This document shows, in pieces, positions 34,341 to 43,171 of a DNA stretch of 62,042 nucleotides (position 1 is the stretch's first letter; each line of letters opens with the position of its first letter). The DNA lies in the NCBI GenBank assembly GCA_018657645.1, contig JABHWT010000479.1, positions 1 through 62,042 on the forward strand. Reading direction: 5' to 3'. The DNA is from Halieaceae bacterium (lineage in GTDB: Bacteria > Pseudomonadota > Gammaproteobacteria > Pseudomonadales > Halieaceae). A model generated the notes under the pieces. That model made no database searches and was not told where the DNA came from. It saw nothing but the letters and a program-made list of their open reading frames with translations. The translations under genes and the position numbers were made by a program.

Positions 34341-36704
34341 CTACCTCCCCCGCCACCGGGGTTTGCGTTTCTGGGCAAATGCCGCAACACCTTCCTGCAT
34401 ATCCTGGCTTGTTAGCAGGCGGTTTATCGCATCAGCGGGGAAACGCACAGCCTCAACTGTATCGGCTATTTGTGCGGTCTCGCTGAGGAGTTGCATACTG
34501 CAGCTCACGGAGGTGGGGGAAACTGCAGCCAGCCTATCAGCGATCTCCCGGGCGGTGTCGAGAAGTTGCTCCGGTTCAACCAGCCAATTCACAAAGCCCA
34601 GTTCCTTGGCTCGCGCCGCATGGATGCTCTCGCCCAGAAGAATCATTTCCAGGGCCTGTTTCTGCGGTATCTGTCTCGCCAGCCGTTGAATCCCGCCGGC
34701 GCCGGCAATCAAGCCCACTTTGACTTCGGGCAATGCGAATACCGCCTCTGTACTCGCCACGATAAGGTCACAGGCGAGGGCAATTTCCATCCCGCCACCC
34801 AGGGCAAGGCCGTTCACCGCGGCGATCACCGGCTTGCGCCGCGATTTCCGGTGAGTCAGCCCGGCAAAGCCACCTTCGGGTACCCAGATAGGCTCCCCCG
34901 ATGCGGTGGCCTTCAAATCGTTACCGGCACAGAAGGCCTTGTCGCCGGCGCCGGTGATTATCGCCACCCACAGCTCGGGGTCACTCTCATACAGGTCGAA
35001 CACGCCGTCGAGCTCATAGTTTGCCTGCGGATTCAGACAATTCCGGCTGTCGGGGCGATTTATCGTTACCTCAAGAACAGATCCGTGCCGTTTGATTTTG
35101 CAATACTGGTACTCGGCATCCAGCGTACCAGGTCGCTTCGGTACCAATGACGCGGTTGTAGATCGACTGTAACTGAACCTGGTACCGGGGCCTGCGCTGG
35201 TTACATAGACGGTATGTCCGATTGGGTCATCGGCATGCATTCTGAGGGGTGTCTCAGCATCGCCGGGATCCGAATGGGCAATAAAACGCTTACCCTCTAT
35301 GGTTCTCGCAACAATATAGGCTTTTTTTGGAATGCCTTTTTTATAATCTATGGAATAGGTTTCTATCACCGCCGGGCCGGATGCACACGGGTCTACCTCC
35401 GGGCAATTCTCACTGTAGAACAGTGACTGCAGGGCCTTGTGATCGCAGGGTGACCATCCCGTCTCAGGGGCCTGGGCAGAATAAATTCCCACGGCATGCT
35501 TGGAGAGACCCCCGCCATTGGCTCCCACGAGCCCGTAACCAGTTTGTCGTTTTCTCAACTGCGAAACCACATTGACGATAGAGTGCATTGAGTAGTTATT
35601 ACCCGCCCCCCCAAAAAAGGGTAATCCCCCTGTCAGGGTGAGTGACTTATCGCTGATGGGATCAATACCCAGGGCTTCGCAGGCATTGAACACTGCAATG
35701 GGGAAACAGGAGTAGAGGTCCAGCAGGGATATCTCTTCGGGCGACACACCTGAAGACTCGAGAACAGCCTGGTAGGCGATGCGCATTGCCTCGGATGACG
35801 CCAGGTTCGGGCGCTGCACCAGGTATCGGTCGTGCACATTGCTTCCCGTTACCGGGAATACCATTTTATCCCGGGGAACACCCAGTTCCAGGGCTCGCGC
35901 GACACTGGTCAACACCACTGCCGCCGCCTGGTTTACGCCATCCTTGGCCACCAGGTGCCTGGTGTAGGGGGCAGAAATTAGCGGGTTAGTATCGCAGACC
36001 TCAACCAACTCCTCGACACTGTACGCTTTGGGGAAGGCTGCCACGGGATGCTGGGCTGCGACCTCAGTAAAAGCCTGGAACAGCTCTCCCATTTCATGAG
36101 CATATTGCTCCCGACTAATGCCGTGTGCACTTCGCCGGGCATTCTCCAATAAGCCGTACATCAGCGGTGCCGTGGCCAGGCCATTATCGATCTGCTGCCG
36201 GTCGATAATACCGTCCAGGCCGAGTCCTCTGTCTTCTATTTGCCCACCAGTATCGTCGCCCCACTGCAGTTTGATTTCCGCTTTTAGCGCGGACTTGGTG
36301 GTGCCGATTGCCTCACCCCCAACCAGCAGTGCCAGGCTGTCGTCGCCCGCGGCAATTCGCTCCGAAAATTCTGTGACCAGCGCCTGGGGTGTATTTCCAC
36401 CGGCGTGACTGTATATGGCCACACGGGGCTGGGCGCCGATGCGGCGAGCGACAGCCCGGGGATAATTATTCACGCGCCCGAACGGGCTGGGGTACATGGG
36501 CGTGGAATCAGCAAAAGTCCGCACCACCGCTAACACGTCCAGCGCTTCTATCACCTTGTCCCCAATGCCGCTGTCTCTACAGGCCGCAAGTGATGCCTGT
36601 TCCATCAGGTCCAATGGGGAGGACGCGGTTGTTACATCCTCCGGCACCTGTTCACAGAGTTCTCCAATACCGATGATGACTGGCTGGCGATGTTTGTCGA
36701 TCAA
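34341..36704 (-). CDS. Thiolase-like / enoyl-CoA hydratase fusion protein
   Basis: About 787 residues from a TTG start at 36704 (GGGAG 7 bases before); an ATG at 36761 would overlap the upstream gene. Residues 1-420 are a thiolase-like protein type 1 unit (AIYSHAGGNTPQALV, LDLYSCFPIAV, GGLPFFGGAGNNYSMH). The canonical nucleophile Cys is replaced in HAGGNTPQ. About 430-520 resembles the extra C-terminal domain of type 1 thiolase-like proteins. About 535-787 is a crotonase with AFCAGNDLKA, oxyanion-hole GLALGGGMEIALACD and both catalytic Glu (GGGMEI and ALPEVKVG). The hydratase should be active. The thiolase part may instead do a retro-aldol or binding role. Confidence 0.85.
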   Translation of the reverse strand: MIDKHRQPVIIGIGELCEQVPEDVTTASSPLDLMEQASLAACRDSGIGDKVIEALDVLAVVRTFADSTPMYPSPFGRVNNYPRAVARRIGAQPRVAIYSHAGGNTPQALVTEFSERIAAGDDSLALLVGGEAIGTTKSALKAEIKLQWGDDTGGQIEDRGLGLDGIIDRQQIDNGLATAPLMYGLLENARRSAHGISREQYAHEMGELFQAFTEVAAQHPVAAFPKAYSVEELVEVCDTNPLISAPYTRHLVAKDGVNQAAAVVLTSVARALELGVPRDKMVFPVTGSNVHDRYLVQRPNLASSEAMRIAYQAVLESSGVSPEEISLLDLYSCFPIAVFNACEALGIDPISDKSLTLTGGLPFFGGAGNNYSMHSIVNVVSQLRKRQTGYGLVGANGGGLSKHAVGIYSAQAPETGWSPCDHKALQSLFYSENCPEVDPCASGPAVIETYSIDYKKGIPKKAYIVARTIEGKRFIAHSDPGDAETPLRMHADDPIGHTVYVTSAGPGTRFSYSRSTTASLVPKRPGTLDAEYQYCKIKRHGSVLEVTINRPDSRNCLNPQANYELDGVFDLYESDPELWVAIITGAGDKAFCAGNDLKATASGEPIWVPEGGFAGLTHRKSRRKPVIAAVNGLALGGGMEIALACDLIVASTEAVFALPEVKVGLIAGAGGIQRLARQIPQKQALEMILLGESIHAARAKELGFVNWLVEPEQLLDTAREIADRLAAVSPTSVSCSMQLLSETAQIADTVEAVRFPADAINRLLTSQDMQEGVAAFAQKRKPRWRGR

Positions 36705-36726
36705 AGCATATCTCCCGTATTCATCC

Positions 36727-38364
36727 TCACTTTCCTGCGTCTTCAAGCGCCCTGACGGCATAGTCCCGGGTCATTTTGTAGTCTGCCTTTCCAGCGGCAG
36801 AGCGGAATATTTCAGGCACGAACAGTACATGCTTCGGCACTTTGTAATCTGCAAGTTCCTCGCGCACATGCACCTTGAACACTTCCTCATCCTGCCCTGC
36901 ATTCGGCCCCAACCGGATCACCGCAGTAATCGCCTGCCCGAAGCGATCATCGGGCACGCCGACGATCAGGCAGTCCGCCACATCGGGGTGAGCCCGCAGC
37001 GTAACCTCCACCTCTTCCGGAAAGACCTTTTCACCACCGGTGTTTATCGATACGTTGCCCCGGCCCAAAAAAATAACCGAGCCGTCTTCCTGAAACTCTA
37101 CCCAGTCTCCCGGCCGGGAATACCGCACGCCGTCGACAATCGTCATGGTCTGAGCCGTCTTTTCCTCATCCTTGTAATACCCAAGGGGTATAGCGCCAGA
37201 CACCGCTAGAAAACCGGTATTGCCCGCTTTGGCCTCGACCTTGTTCCAGTTCTCATCAAATACCGTCGCTGCCGGAGTAAGGTGCATTGGCAATCCCCTG
37301 GGCTGGGATAAATCACTTTCTCGGGTCGCTATAGACGCCGCTGATGCCGAAGACTCCGAAGAACCCACAATATCAATGACTCTGAGATCGGGACAATGCT
37401 TGAGGAGCAGGGCCTTGTTCCGACTGCTGAACAGCATGGCTGATGATCGGAGCCCCTTCAGGGTAGCCAACTCGTATTTCCCGGGATTTGCCTCCAGCTC
37501 ATCGACCAGGGGTTTGGCAAAGGCGTCACCGGCGATAGTGACATTGGCAATGCCGTACTTGTCTATCGTCGTCAGTGTCAGCGCCGGATCAAAACGCTTG
37601 CTTCGCGTCATTACCACTGGGTCCCCATAGCCTATAGAGGCCAGTGAGGACCACACACCGGAGCCATGCATAAAGGGCAGCAGGACCAGCGTCTTGTTTT
37701 TCCCTCCATCCGGCGGCACATTCAGCTCGGTGAGAGTCTGCGGTGCCGGCGAAAACGGTGTCAGGGGGTTCGGGCCAATCATATTCCACAGTACGCCCTG
37801 CTCCCACATTACTCCTTTTGGCATTCCCGTTGTGCCACCGGTGTACATGAAGAACTGGTCACTGCTGCTGCGCTCGATATCAAGCGGCTCACCACCACCA
37901 GATTGAGCTAACTCGTCGAAGGAGTGAGACCAATCTTGAGTTACGTTTTCCTCAGATACCTCGATAAAATAGTCGGCGCTACCCAGTTGTGCCCGGGTGG
38001 CGCTGAGTGTGTCAGCAAACTCCGATTCGAATATCACACACCTGGAGTCACTGTTGTCGAGAAGATAGACCAACTCGCCCGCCTTGTAGCGATAGTTCAC
38101 ATTGACGTGTACCAGCCTGGCTTTGGCCAGGGCCACGGTCGCCACCAGACATTCCAGGCGGTTACGCATATAAATGGCAACGTTGTCACCGGGCTCACAC
38201 CCCATGGCCAAAAGTGATCGAGCGAGGTTATTGGTCCGCTGCTTGAACTGGCCGACAGTGAGTGATCTCAGAAGTCCTTCGTGACCCTCTTCATAGACCA
38301 GGGTAAAGTCAGGATCGACCACGCTGTCGACATTGTCGAACATGTCACCAAAATTTATGGCCAT
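36727..38364 (-). CDS. AMP-forming acyl-CoA synthetase
   Basis: A 545-residue ANL-family ligase. It contains the P-loop-like YTGGTTGMPKG, the DIVGSSESS region before the hinge, RYSRPGDWVEF, FLGRGNVSINTGGEKVFPEE and the terminal AGKADYKMTRDY where the usual catalytic Lys lies. It forms acyl-CoA from a carboxylic acid and ATP. It is in the operon between the small conserved protein (5 bases) and the fusion protein, so the order activation, dehydrogenation, hydration is genetically linked. Confidence 0.9.
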   Translation of the reverse strand: MAINFGDMFDNVDSVVDPDFTLVYEEGHEGLLRSLTVGQFKQRTNNLARSLLAMGCEPGDNVAIYMRNRLECLVATVALAKARLVHVNVNYRYKAGELVYLLDNSDSRCVIFESEFADTLSATRAQLGSADYFIEVSEENVTQDWSHSFDELAQSGGGEPLDIERSSSDQFFMYTGGTTGMPKGVMWEQGVLWNMIGPNPLTPFSPAPQTLTELNVPPDGGKNKTLVLLPFMHGSGVWSSLASIGYGDPVVMTRSKRFDPALTLTTIDKYGIANVTIAGDAFAKPLVDELEANPGKYELATLKGLRSSAMLFSSRNKALLLKHCPDLRVIDIVGSSESSASAASIATRESDLSQPRGLPMHLTPAATVFDENWNKVEAKAGNTGFLAVSGAIPLGYYKDEEKTAQTMTIVDGVRYSRPGDWVEFQEDGSVIFLGRGNVSINTGGEKVFPEEVEVTLRAHPDVADCLIVGVPDDRFGQAITAVIRLGPNAGQDEEVFKVHVREELADYKVPKHVLFVPEIFRSAAGKADYKMTRDYAVRALEDAGK

Positions 38365-38369
38365 TTTCC

Positions 38370-38582
38370 TTACTTCGAGCGTCTGAACAGAAATGTTACG
38401 AGGAACATCCAGAAGCCGAATCCCTTGATCAGCTTAAACACCGTCCGCGCCTCTTCAGGAGACAGCGCGCCTTTTACCGGCATAGCGCCCATTACTGTTC
38501 CGGTAAATTCCAGATTGCTACCATTGTGATCGAAAGATTTAACTTCCATTAGAACACTTCCATCACTGCTGTAAATTTTCAT
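38370..38582 (-). CDS. Small conserved protein of unknown function
   Basis: A 70-residue protein, MKIYSSDGSVLMEVKSFDHN at the start, with GTVMGAMPVKGALSPEEART in the middle and a hydrophobic end (FGFWMFLVTFLF, then RRSK) that could anchor it to the membrane. Small proteins with a MGAMP-like core occur beside acyl-CoA genes in several actino- and proteobacteria; I recall the pattern but not a function. It is tightly packed with the downstream ligase gene, which supports its being real. Confidence 0.65.
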   Translation of the reverse strand: MKIYSSDGSVLMEVKSFDHNGSNLEFTGTVMGAMPVKGALSPEEARTVFKLIKGFGFWMFLVTFLFRRSK

Positions 38583-38609
38583 AAATGCCCTCTCCAGGTT
38601 GTGAAGGTA

Positions 38610-40208
38610 TCAAATCATCATGGTTTTGGAGATGTCCGCGCCGGCATCGTCCAGTATCTTCATGGCCGTTGCGCGGCCGCCACCGGTGATTGCGCCACCC
38701 GGGTGCATGAACGGACCGGCAAGGTACAGGCCATCTGCTCCGGGCACAGCGTACTGCGCCAGCCTAGGGGTAGGCCTGCGGCCGAGATATTGATGAATCC
38801 AGTTACCAATGCCAAATATGTCCCCCTTCTGGAAGCTCGGTGACCATTCGGCCATATCCGCCGGTGACTCCGCTGCAGAGGCAATAATGTTGTCGGAGTT
38901 CATGTTGGTGCAGTACTTGCTGTACTCCTGCATCATCCACTCCTTGTACTCGTCCCGGATTTCACTGGACCAACCGCTGACATTACGACCGCCGAGAGGG
39001 CCGGTATTTCTCAACTCCAGAGGCGCAAAACAATAGAGGTAGAGCGTGTGTTTACCCACTGGTGCGCGGGAGGGGTCGTGGTTCGTGTGATGTGCAATCA
39101 CCGCATTAAAATTAGAGGCCAGCTTGCCGTCCCGGCAATCGTCCAGACCTGCCTTCAGCCCAGCTATATTAGAAGGGACACACTCGACCAGCAGCGACTT
39201 GTTGATCTCCGGGCACTTGTAGCTTGGCGCTTCATGCAAGGCCCAGTGGGTATTTATCGCACCGAATGAAGACAACTCGCAGCGCCTGGCCTCCGCCACC
39301 ATATCCTCATCCAGGCCATCGACATAATCTCCCAGAAGGTGCGGGTGAATATTGGCTACCACGCACTTACGGGCCTCCAATATCTCGCCATCGGCCAGCT
39401 CTACCCCAGTAGTTTTGCCCCCGCTGGTGATCACTCGCTTCACCCAGGTATCAGTGCGTATTTCGCCGCCGTGGTGCTCGATACAGCGGCCCAGGGCGTC
39501 ACTCAGGGCCTGCGTCCCGCCCCGAACGGAGGTTTCTTCCTGGGTGTGGGCAATGGCGGTCAATGCGTACAGATAGATACCCGTACCCCGCTCATCCGGG
39601 TGGACCATACCTTCTGCCACCCACTTAATGAAATGCATGCGCACCTTCTCATGCTCAAACATTTCAGTGATCATCTGGGTGGCGCTTTTCAGCATGGAGC
39701 CCACCACTTCCTGCCCCATCGTGCTCTGGTCCAGCATGGCCATAAAGGGCCCAAAGGGTAGCGGTGGTTTAAATAAGCCAGCGGTGAACAGCGGCCCCAT
39801 CTGGATGGTACGATTAACAAAGGCCCGGTAGGTTTCCGCGTCTTTTTGTGAAAACTTGGCGATGGTCTCACAGGTTTTGTCCAGGCTGACAAAGGTCCCC
39901 ATCCAGGTTTCGTCAGCGTAGAGCGAAACATAGGTGCCTTCCGGCGAATCGAACTCGAGACCGAATTTTGACTGAAGCTCAAGCTCGTCGTTCTTTATCA
40001 TGGGGTTTGCCATGATAAGGATCATTCCAGTCGCATGGGTATCGTGCAGAAAACCCGGTGCGGTAACTTCGCGACTGACTGCGCCCCCGCCGATGATGTC
40101 GTTCTTTTCCAGAACGCATACCTTCATACCGGACTTGGCCAGATAGGCCGCCGTGGTTAGTGAGTTGTGACCTGCGCCTACGATCAGCGCGTCATAGGAA
40201 GCTGACAT
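38610..40208 (-). CDS. CrtI/phytoene-desaturase-like FAD oxidoreductase
   Basis: A 532-residue flavoprotein (start ATG 40208 with AAGGA 7 bases before). Rossmann motif VGAGHNSLTTAAYLAKSG, then VLEKNDIIGGGAVSREVTAP; the C-terminal motif reads DGLYLAGPFMHPGGAITGGG, as in CrtI-type desaturases and isomerases. No carotenoid pathway genes are near. In degradation clusters these enzymes often act as FAD-dependent dehydrogenases on ring or alcohol carbons, which fits here. It is in one operon with an SDR upstream and a small protein downstream. Confidence 0.85.
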   Translation of the reverse strand: MSASYDALIVGAGHNSLTTAAYLAKSGMKVCVLEKNDIIGGGAVSREVTAPGFLHDTHATGMILIMANPMIKNDELELQSKFGLEFDSPEGTYVSLYADETWMGTFVSLDKTCETIAKFSQKDAETYRAFVNRTIQMGPLFTAGLFKPPLPFGPFMAMLDQSTMGQEVVGSMLKSATQMITEMFEHEKVRMHFIKWVAEGMVHPDERGTGIYLYALTAIAHTQEETSVRGGTQALSDALGRCIEHHGGEIRTDTWVKRVITSGGKTTGVELADGEILEARKCVVANIHPHLLGDYVDGLDEDMVAEARRCELSSFGAINTHWALHEAPSYKCPEINKSLLVECVPSNIAGLKAGLDDCRDGKLASNFNAVIAHHTNHDPSRAPVGKHTLYLYCFAPLELRNTGPLGGRNVSGWSSEIRDEYKEWMMQEYSKYCTNMNSDNIIASAAESPADMAEWSPSFQKGDIFGIGNWIHQYLGRRPTPRLAQYAVPGADGLYLAGPFMHPGGAITGGGRATAMKILDDAGADISKTMMI

Positions 40209-40250
40209 GATCAATCCTTTTTCAGTGAGGCTCTCCCAGAGGGGCGCCGG

Positions 40251-41024
40251 CTATTGCAAAATGCTCACGCTATGCGCCGCGTCTATTGTCAGCACGGATC
40301 CAGACATATAGCTGGATGCGTCACTGGCCAGGAGCAGCAATGCCCCATCGAGTTCTTCCAGGTTGCCAAAACGACCGGCCGGCAGGCGGGACTTGGCGAG
40401 CTGCCCCTCTTCGGACTCCAACCACCAACTGGTCAGCTTGGTTTCAAAATACCCGGGGGCCATGGCATTAACCCGAATTCCATAGGGCATCAGATCCAGG
40501 GCCAGGGACTTCGTCATGTGCAATACCGCCGCCTTGGAAGCGCAGTAGTTTGATGACTCCGCTCTGGCCTGCAGGCCAAGAATCGAGGCTATATTGATAA
40601 TTGATCCCGGTTTTTTCGCATCCACCAGACGTACCGCGCACTCTTTAGCTGCACGCCAAAGGCCACTGACATTGATATCCATCACGGAGGTGAACTGCTC
40701 GTCGCTCATGTCCAGTACGCTTGCCATGGACTGGATACCAGCGCAGTTCACCAGAATGTCAACGGTTCCGAATTCTGCTTCGGCCCTGTCAAAGGCCATC
40801 GCCACCGCCTCCCGATCGGTAACATCCGCACTGACGGCCATTGCCTGGCCGCCAGATTCCGAGATCCTGCCTGCAACTTCTAACAAGGCATCCATCCGCC
40901 GGGCAACGCAGACAACCTTTGCGCCGTGCTCGGCAAGTACCGTGGCGAAGCGCTCGCCCAAACCACTGCTTGCGCCGGAGACCATTGCCACCCTACCTTC
41001 TAATGAAAACATGTTCCTTGGCAT
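40251..41024 (-). CDS. Short-chain dehydrogenase/reductase
   Basis: A 257-residue classical SDR: cofactor loop SGASSGLGERF, NCAGIQSM, catalytic Ser in INIASILG and YCASK (Tyr and Lys), and a C-terminal SGSVLTIDAAHS. An Arg after the second strand (VCVARRMD) suggests NADP preference. It probably oxidises or reduces a hydroxyl/keto group, for example the 3-hydroxyacyl-CoA step. It is the first gene of a six-gene leftward unit; an operator-like site lies 59 bases upstream. Confidence 0.9.
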   Translation of the reverse strand: MPRNMFSLEGRVAMVSGASSGLGERFATVLAEHGAKVVCVARRMDALLEVAGRISESGGQAMAVSADVTDREAVAMAFDRAEAEFGTVDILVNCAGIQSMASVLDMSDEQFTSVMDINVSGLWRAAKECAVRLVDAKKPGSIINIASILGLQARAESSNYCASKAAVLHMTKSLALDLMPYGIRVNAMAPGYFETKLTSWWLESEEGQLAKSRLPAGRFGNLEELDGALLLLASDASSYMSGSVLTIDAAHSVSILQ

Positions 41025-41082
41025 TTCAGATCTCGACTTTCCGATTTTAATTTACCCCAATGCTATCACTCTAATCTTTTTT

Positions 41083-41100
41083 AAACAAGAATGTTTGTTT
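41083..41100. promoter_or_regulatory. Operator-like site B (AAACA-N8-TGTTT)
   Basis: AAACA-AGAATGTT-TGTTT lies between the two SDR genes, 59 bases before the SDR start at 41024. It matches sites at 55532 and 60075 in half-sites and spacing. Confidence 0.6.
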
Positions 41101-41151
41101 TTTATTCGTGTCAAATCCGAGCTCTGAACACAACCTTTCCTGGCGAAGGCT

Positions 41152-41919
41152 TCAAACCGCCGTTTGACCACCGTCCACGGAAAAATGTGTCCCGGTGACG
41201 CCACTGGACTCATCTGAGGCAAAATAGATAACCGCATTGGCAATTTCTTCTCCCTCCAACAACCTGCCAATGGGATGTGAAGCGACAATAGCTGCCAAAG
41301 TACCCTCTGGATCTTCCGAGTCCGCCAGCATGTCCTCCAGCATGGGCGTCTTAACTACACCCGGTAATACTGCATTACACCGTATTGGGTATCGCTGCTC
41401 CGCAAGGTGTAGCGCTATTGACTTATTCAGACTGAGCGCCGCTGCTTTACTCGCACCATAGGCCATCGTCCATGCTGATGTTTTCAAGGCCGTTGTAGAA
41501 AGTACGTTGACTATCGAAGAAGGTGCCTCCTTGGCTTTCATCACTTTGATAGCGTGCTTGCAGCCAAGGAAAACACCTCCGGCATTTGTCATCACCAGGC
41601 GTTCAAACAGGCTCAGTTCGGTATTCTCGACATTGCGAGAGGTCAGGATACCCGCATTATTTACCAGAACATCGAGGTGTCCCGATTCATTTATCACGCA
41701 ATCTATAGCACTGATCCAGGAATCTTCACTGGCAACGTCGAGTGAGACAAACCGCGCCCGTTCCCCCAGATCTGTTACAACCTGCTCGCCTCTCTGTGCA
41801 TTTCTACCTGCCACGTAAACCCTGCTCGCCCCCTCTTCCATACACCGGCGAGCAATATCTACCCCGATACCAGAGGTGGCCCCGGTGACGAATACTATCT
41901 TGTTTTCCAGTCTTGCCAT
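41152..41919 (-). CDS. Short-chain dehydrogenase/reductase
   Basis: A 255-residue classical SDR with VTGATSGIGVDI, NNAGIL, VNVLSTTALK (catalytic Ser) and YGASKAAA, and the C-terminal VTGTHFSVDGGQTAV. It is the last gene of the long operon beginning near 55426 and overlaps nothing. It differs in sequence from the SDR at 40251, so the two catalyse different steps or act on different stereoisomers. Confidence 0.9.
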   Translation of the reverse strand: MARLENKIVFVTGATSGIGVDIARRCMEEGASRVYVAGRNAQRGEQVVTDLGERARFVSLDVASEDSWISAIDCVINESGHLDVLVNNAGILTSRNVENTELSLFERLVMTNAGGVFLGCKHAIKVMKAKEAPSSIVNVLSTTALKTSAWTMAYGASKAAALSLNKSIALHLAEQRYPIRCNAVLPGVVKTPMLEDMLADSEDPEGTLAAIVASHPIGRLLEGEEIANAVIYFASDESSGVTGTHFSVDGGQTAV

Positions 41920-41921
41920 GA

Positions 41922-43115
41922 TTATTGACTCCCCTGCCGCACAGGCAGTTTCACACGCATCGTTCCGGTGCAGGTGTCTTCCCCCCTGTGAGTAACTGTC
42001 CTGATATCGAGGTCCACCATTCCTGTTGTCTCGTCCTTGGCGGTGACCTTGCCGTGCATGCGAATCGCGTCACCCTGCCAATGGAAACCGTGAAACTGCA
42101 GACCCATTTTCACCATGCGACCGTGATCACCCATCCACGACATTGCCATCTGGGCCAACCAGTTGATGCGTTCGTAACCTGCCTCGTAGGCTTTGGGCAT
42201 TCCCAGGTATTTTTGGCAGCGCTCGTTGGTCCAATGAATGGCCACAGGCGGTTCGGGCACGTTTTCTTCATTGCGAAAAGCGAGATTCGGATACTGCTCA
42301 AACAGTTCCACGGCCAACTCGTGCCCTACAAACCACCCCCCCGCACCCCGGGCGAACTCGAAGGCGAGCTTGCTGGTCAAGTTAATCGGACCTTTAACGA
42401 TATGCGGTATGTCCTGTCCGACGTCCACGTCCTCCACATAAAGCGCCTCGCTGGTTCTGCGATTGAAGTTGTACTGGCGATACTCCTCCCAAATGACGTT
42501 CAGCTCTTCATCAGTCCAATGTTTTTCTTCCGTCTTCTTGTATTTTCCAGATGACGCCGCTTTCTTGCGGGAGAATCGGTGCCAGTGGGTGCGGTACACA
42601 CCTTTGGATTGGCCATCAAGATTTTCAATTCGTGTCTCATAGGACTGGATGCCGGCCATCCCCCCTGCAAATTTGCTGTCCACGATCTTCGCGTCGATCA
42701 ACCGGCTTGAACTGAGAATAGGCTCGTCAGTGTAGATCGGCTCCTCCCACTCGAACTCCAGGCCCCGCCAGATGGCATGACAGCCTGGAAAACCGTCCAC
42801 GGCACCGTTGACGTTTTCAGCGTAGGCCATCATTGACGGCGGAGTTATCTTCCGACCAAAGGGAGACTTTCTGGCGTAGGCGGGATCAAGGAACAGCAGG
42901 TTCATGTCGCCTATACCCCTGGCAAGCCGCTCATTCATTTCCGAGGTGACAACAAAATTGGCCTTAGCCAGATCGCCTTCCGCCCAGCGACTGGGTGTCA
43001 GGAAGTCACGCTGCATGGCCCCTGGCCTGGTGCGTTCTACGTCTTTACGCTCTAGTAATCGAGACAGGCTTTGCTCCGTTATCTCTCCCCTGATTTCACC
43101 TTCTGCCAAACTCAT
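41922..43115 (-). CDS. MaoC-like double hot-dog acyl dehydratase
   Basis: A 397-residue protein of two hot-dog units. The N-terminal FAS1/MaoC_dehydrat_N-like unit (up to about 190) holds FGRKITPPSMMAYAENVNGA; the C-terminal unit, about 215-397, ends in DEELNVIWEEYRQYNFNRRT and FHGFHWQGDAIRMHGKVTAK. Such enzymes hydrate 2-enoyl-CoA to 3-hydroxyacyl-CoA. AGGAG lies before the ATG, and the gene is 2 bases from the SDR downstream. The His/Asp catalytic dyad is not clearly placed by eye, so activity is likely but not proved. Confidence 0.75.
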   Translation of the reverse strand: MSLAEGEIRGEITEQSLSRLLERKDVERTRPGAMQRDFLTPSRWAEGDLAKANFVVTSEMNERLARGIGDMNLLFLDPAYARKSPFGRKITPPSMMAYAENVNGAVDGFPGCHAIWRGLEFEWEEPIYTDEPILSSSRLIDAKIVDSKFAGGMAGIQSYETRIENLDGQSKGVYRTHWHRFSRKKAASSGKYKKTEEKHWTDEELNVIWEEYRQYNFNRRTSEALYVEDVDVGQDIPHIVKGPINLTSKLAFEFARGAGGWFVGHELAVELFEQYPNLAFRNEENVPEPPVAIHWTNERCQKYLGMPKAYEAGYERINWLAQMAMSWMGDHGRMVKMGLQFHGFHWQGDAIRMHGKVTAKDETTGMVDLDIRTVTHRGEDTCTGTMRVKLPVRQGSQ

Positions 43116-43171
43116 ATCTACTCCTGTCTTTTACTTTTCTCAATTGAATGTCGCACTGCAGGGCCCTGTGG

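Noticed and set aside
34470-35150. Open frame of 226 codons on the plus strand
   Set aside because: Antisense to the crotonase part of the fusion gene, with repetitive shadow composition.
38610-40208. A carotenoid biosynthesis role for the CrtI-like protein
   Set aside because: No crtB, crtE or crtY-type genes are near; its place in an acyl-CoA operon favours a catabolic role.
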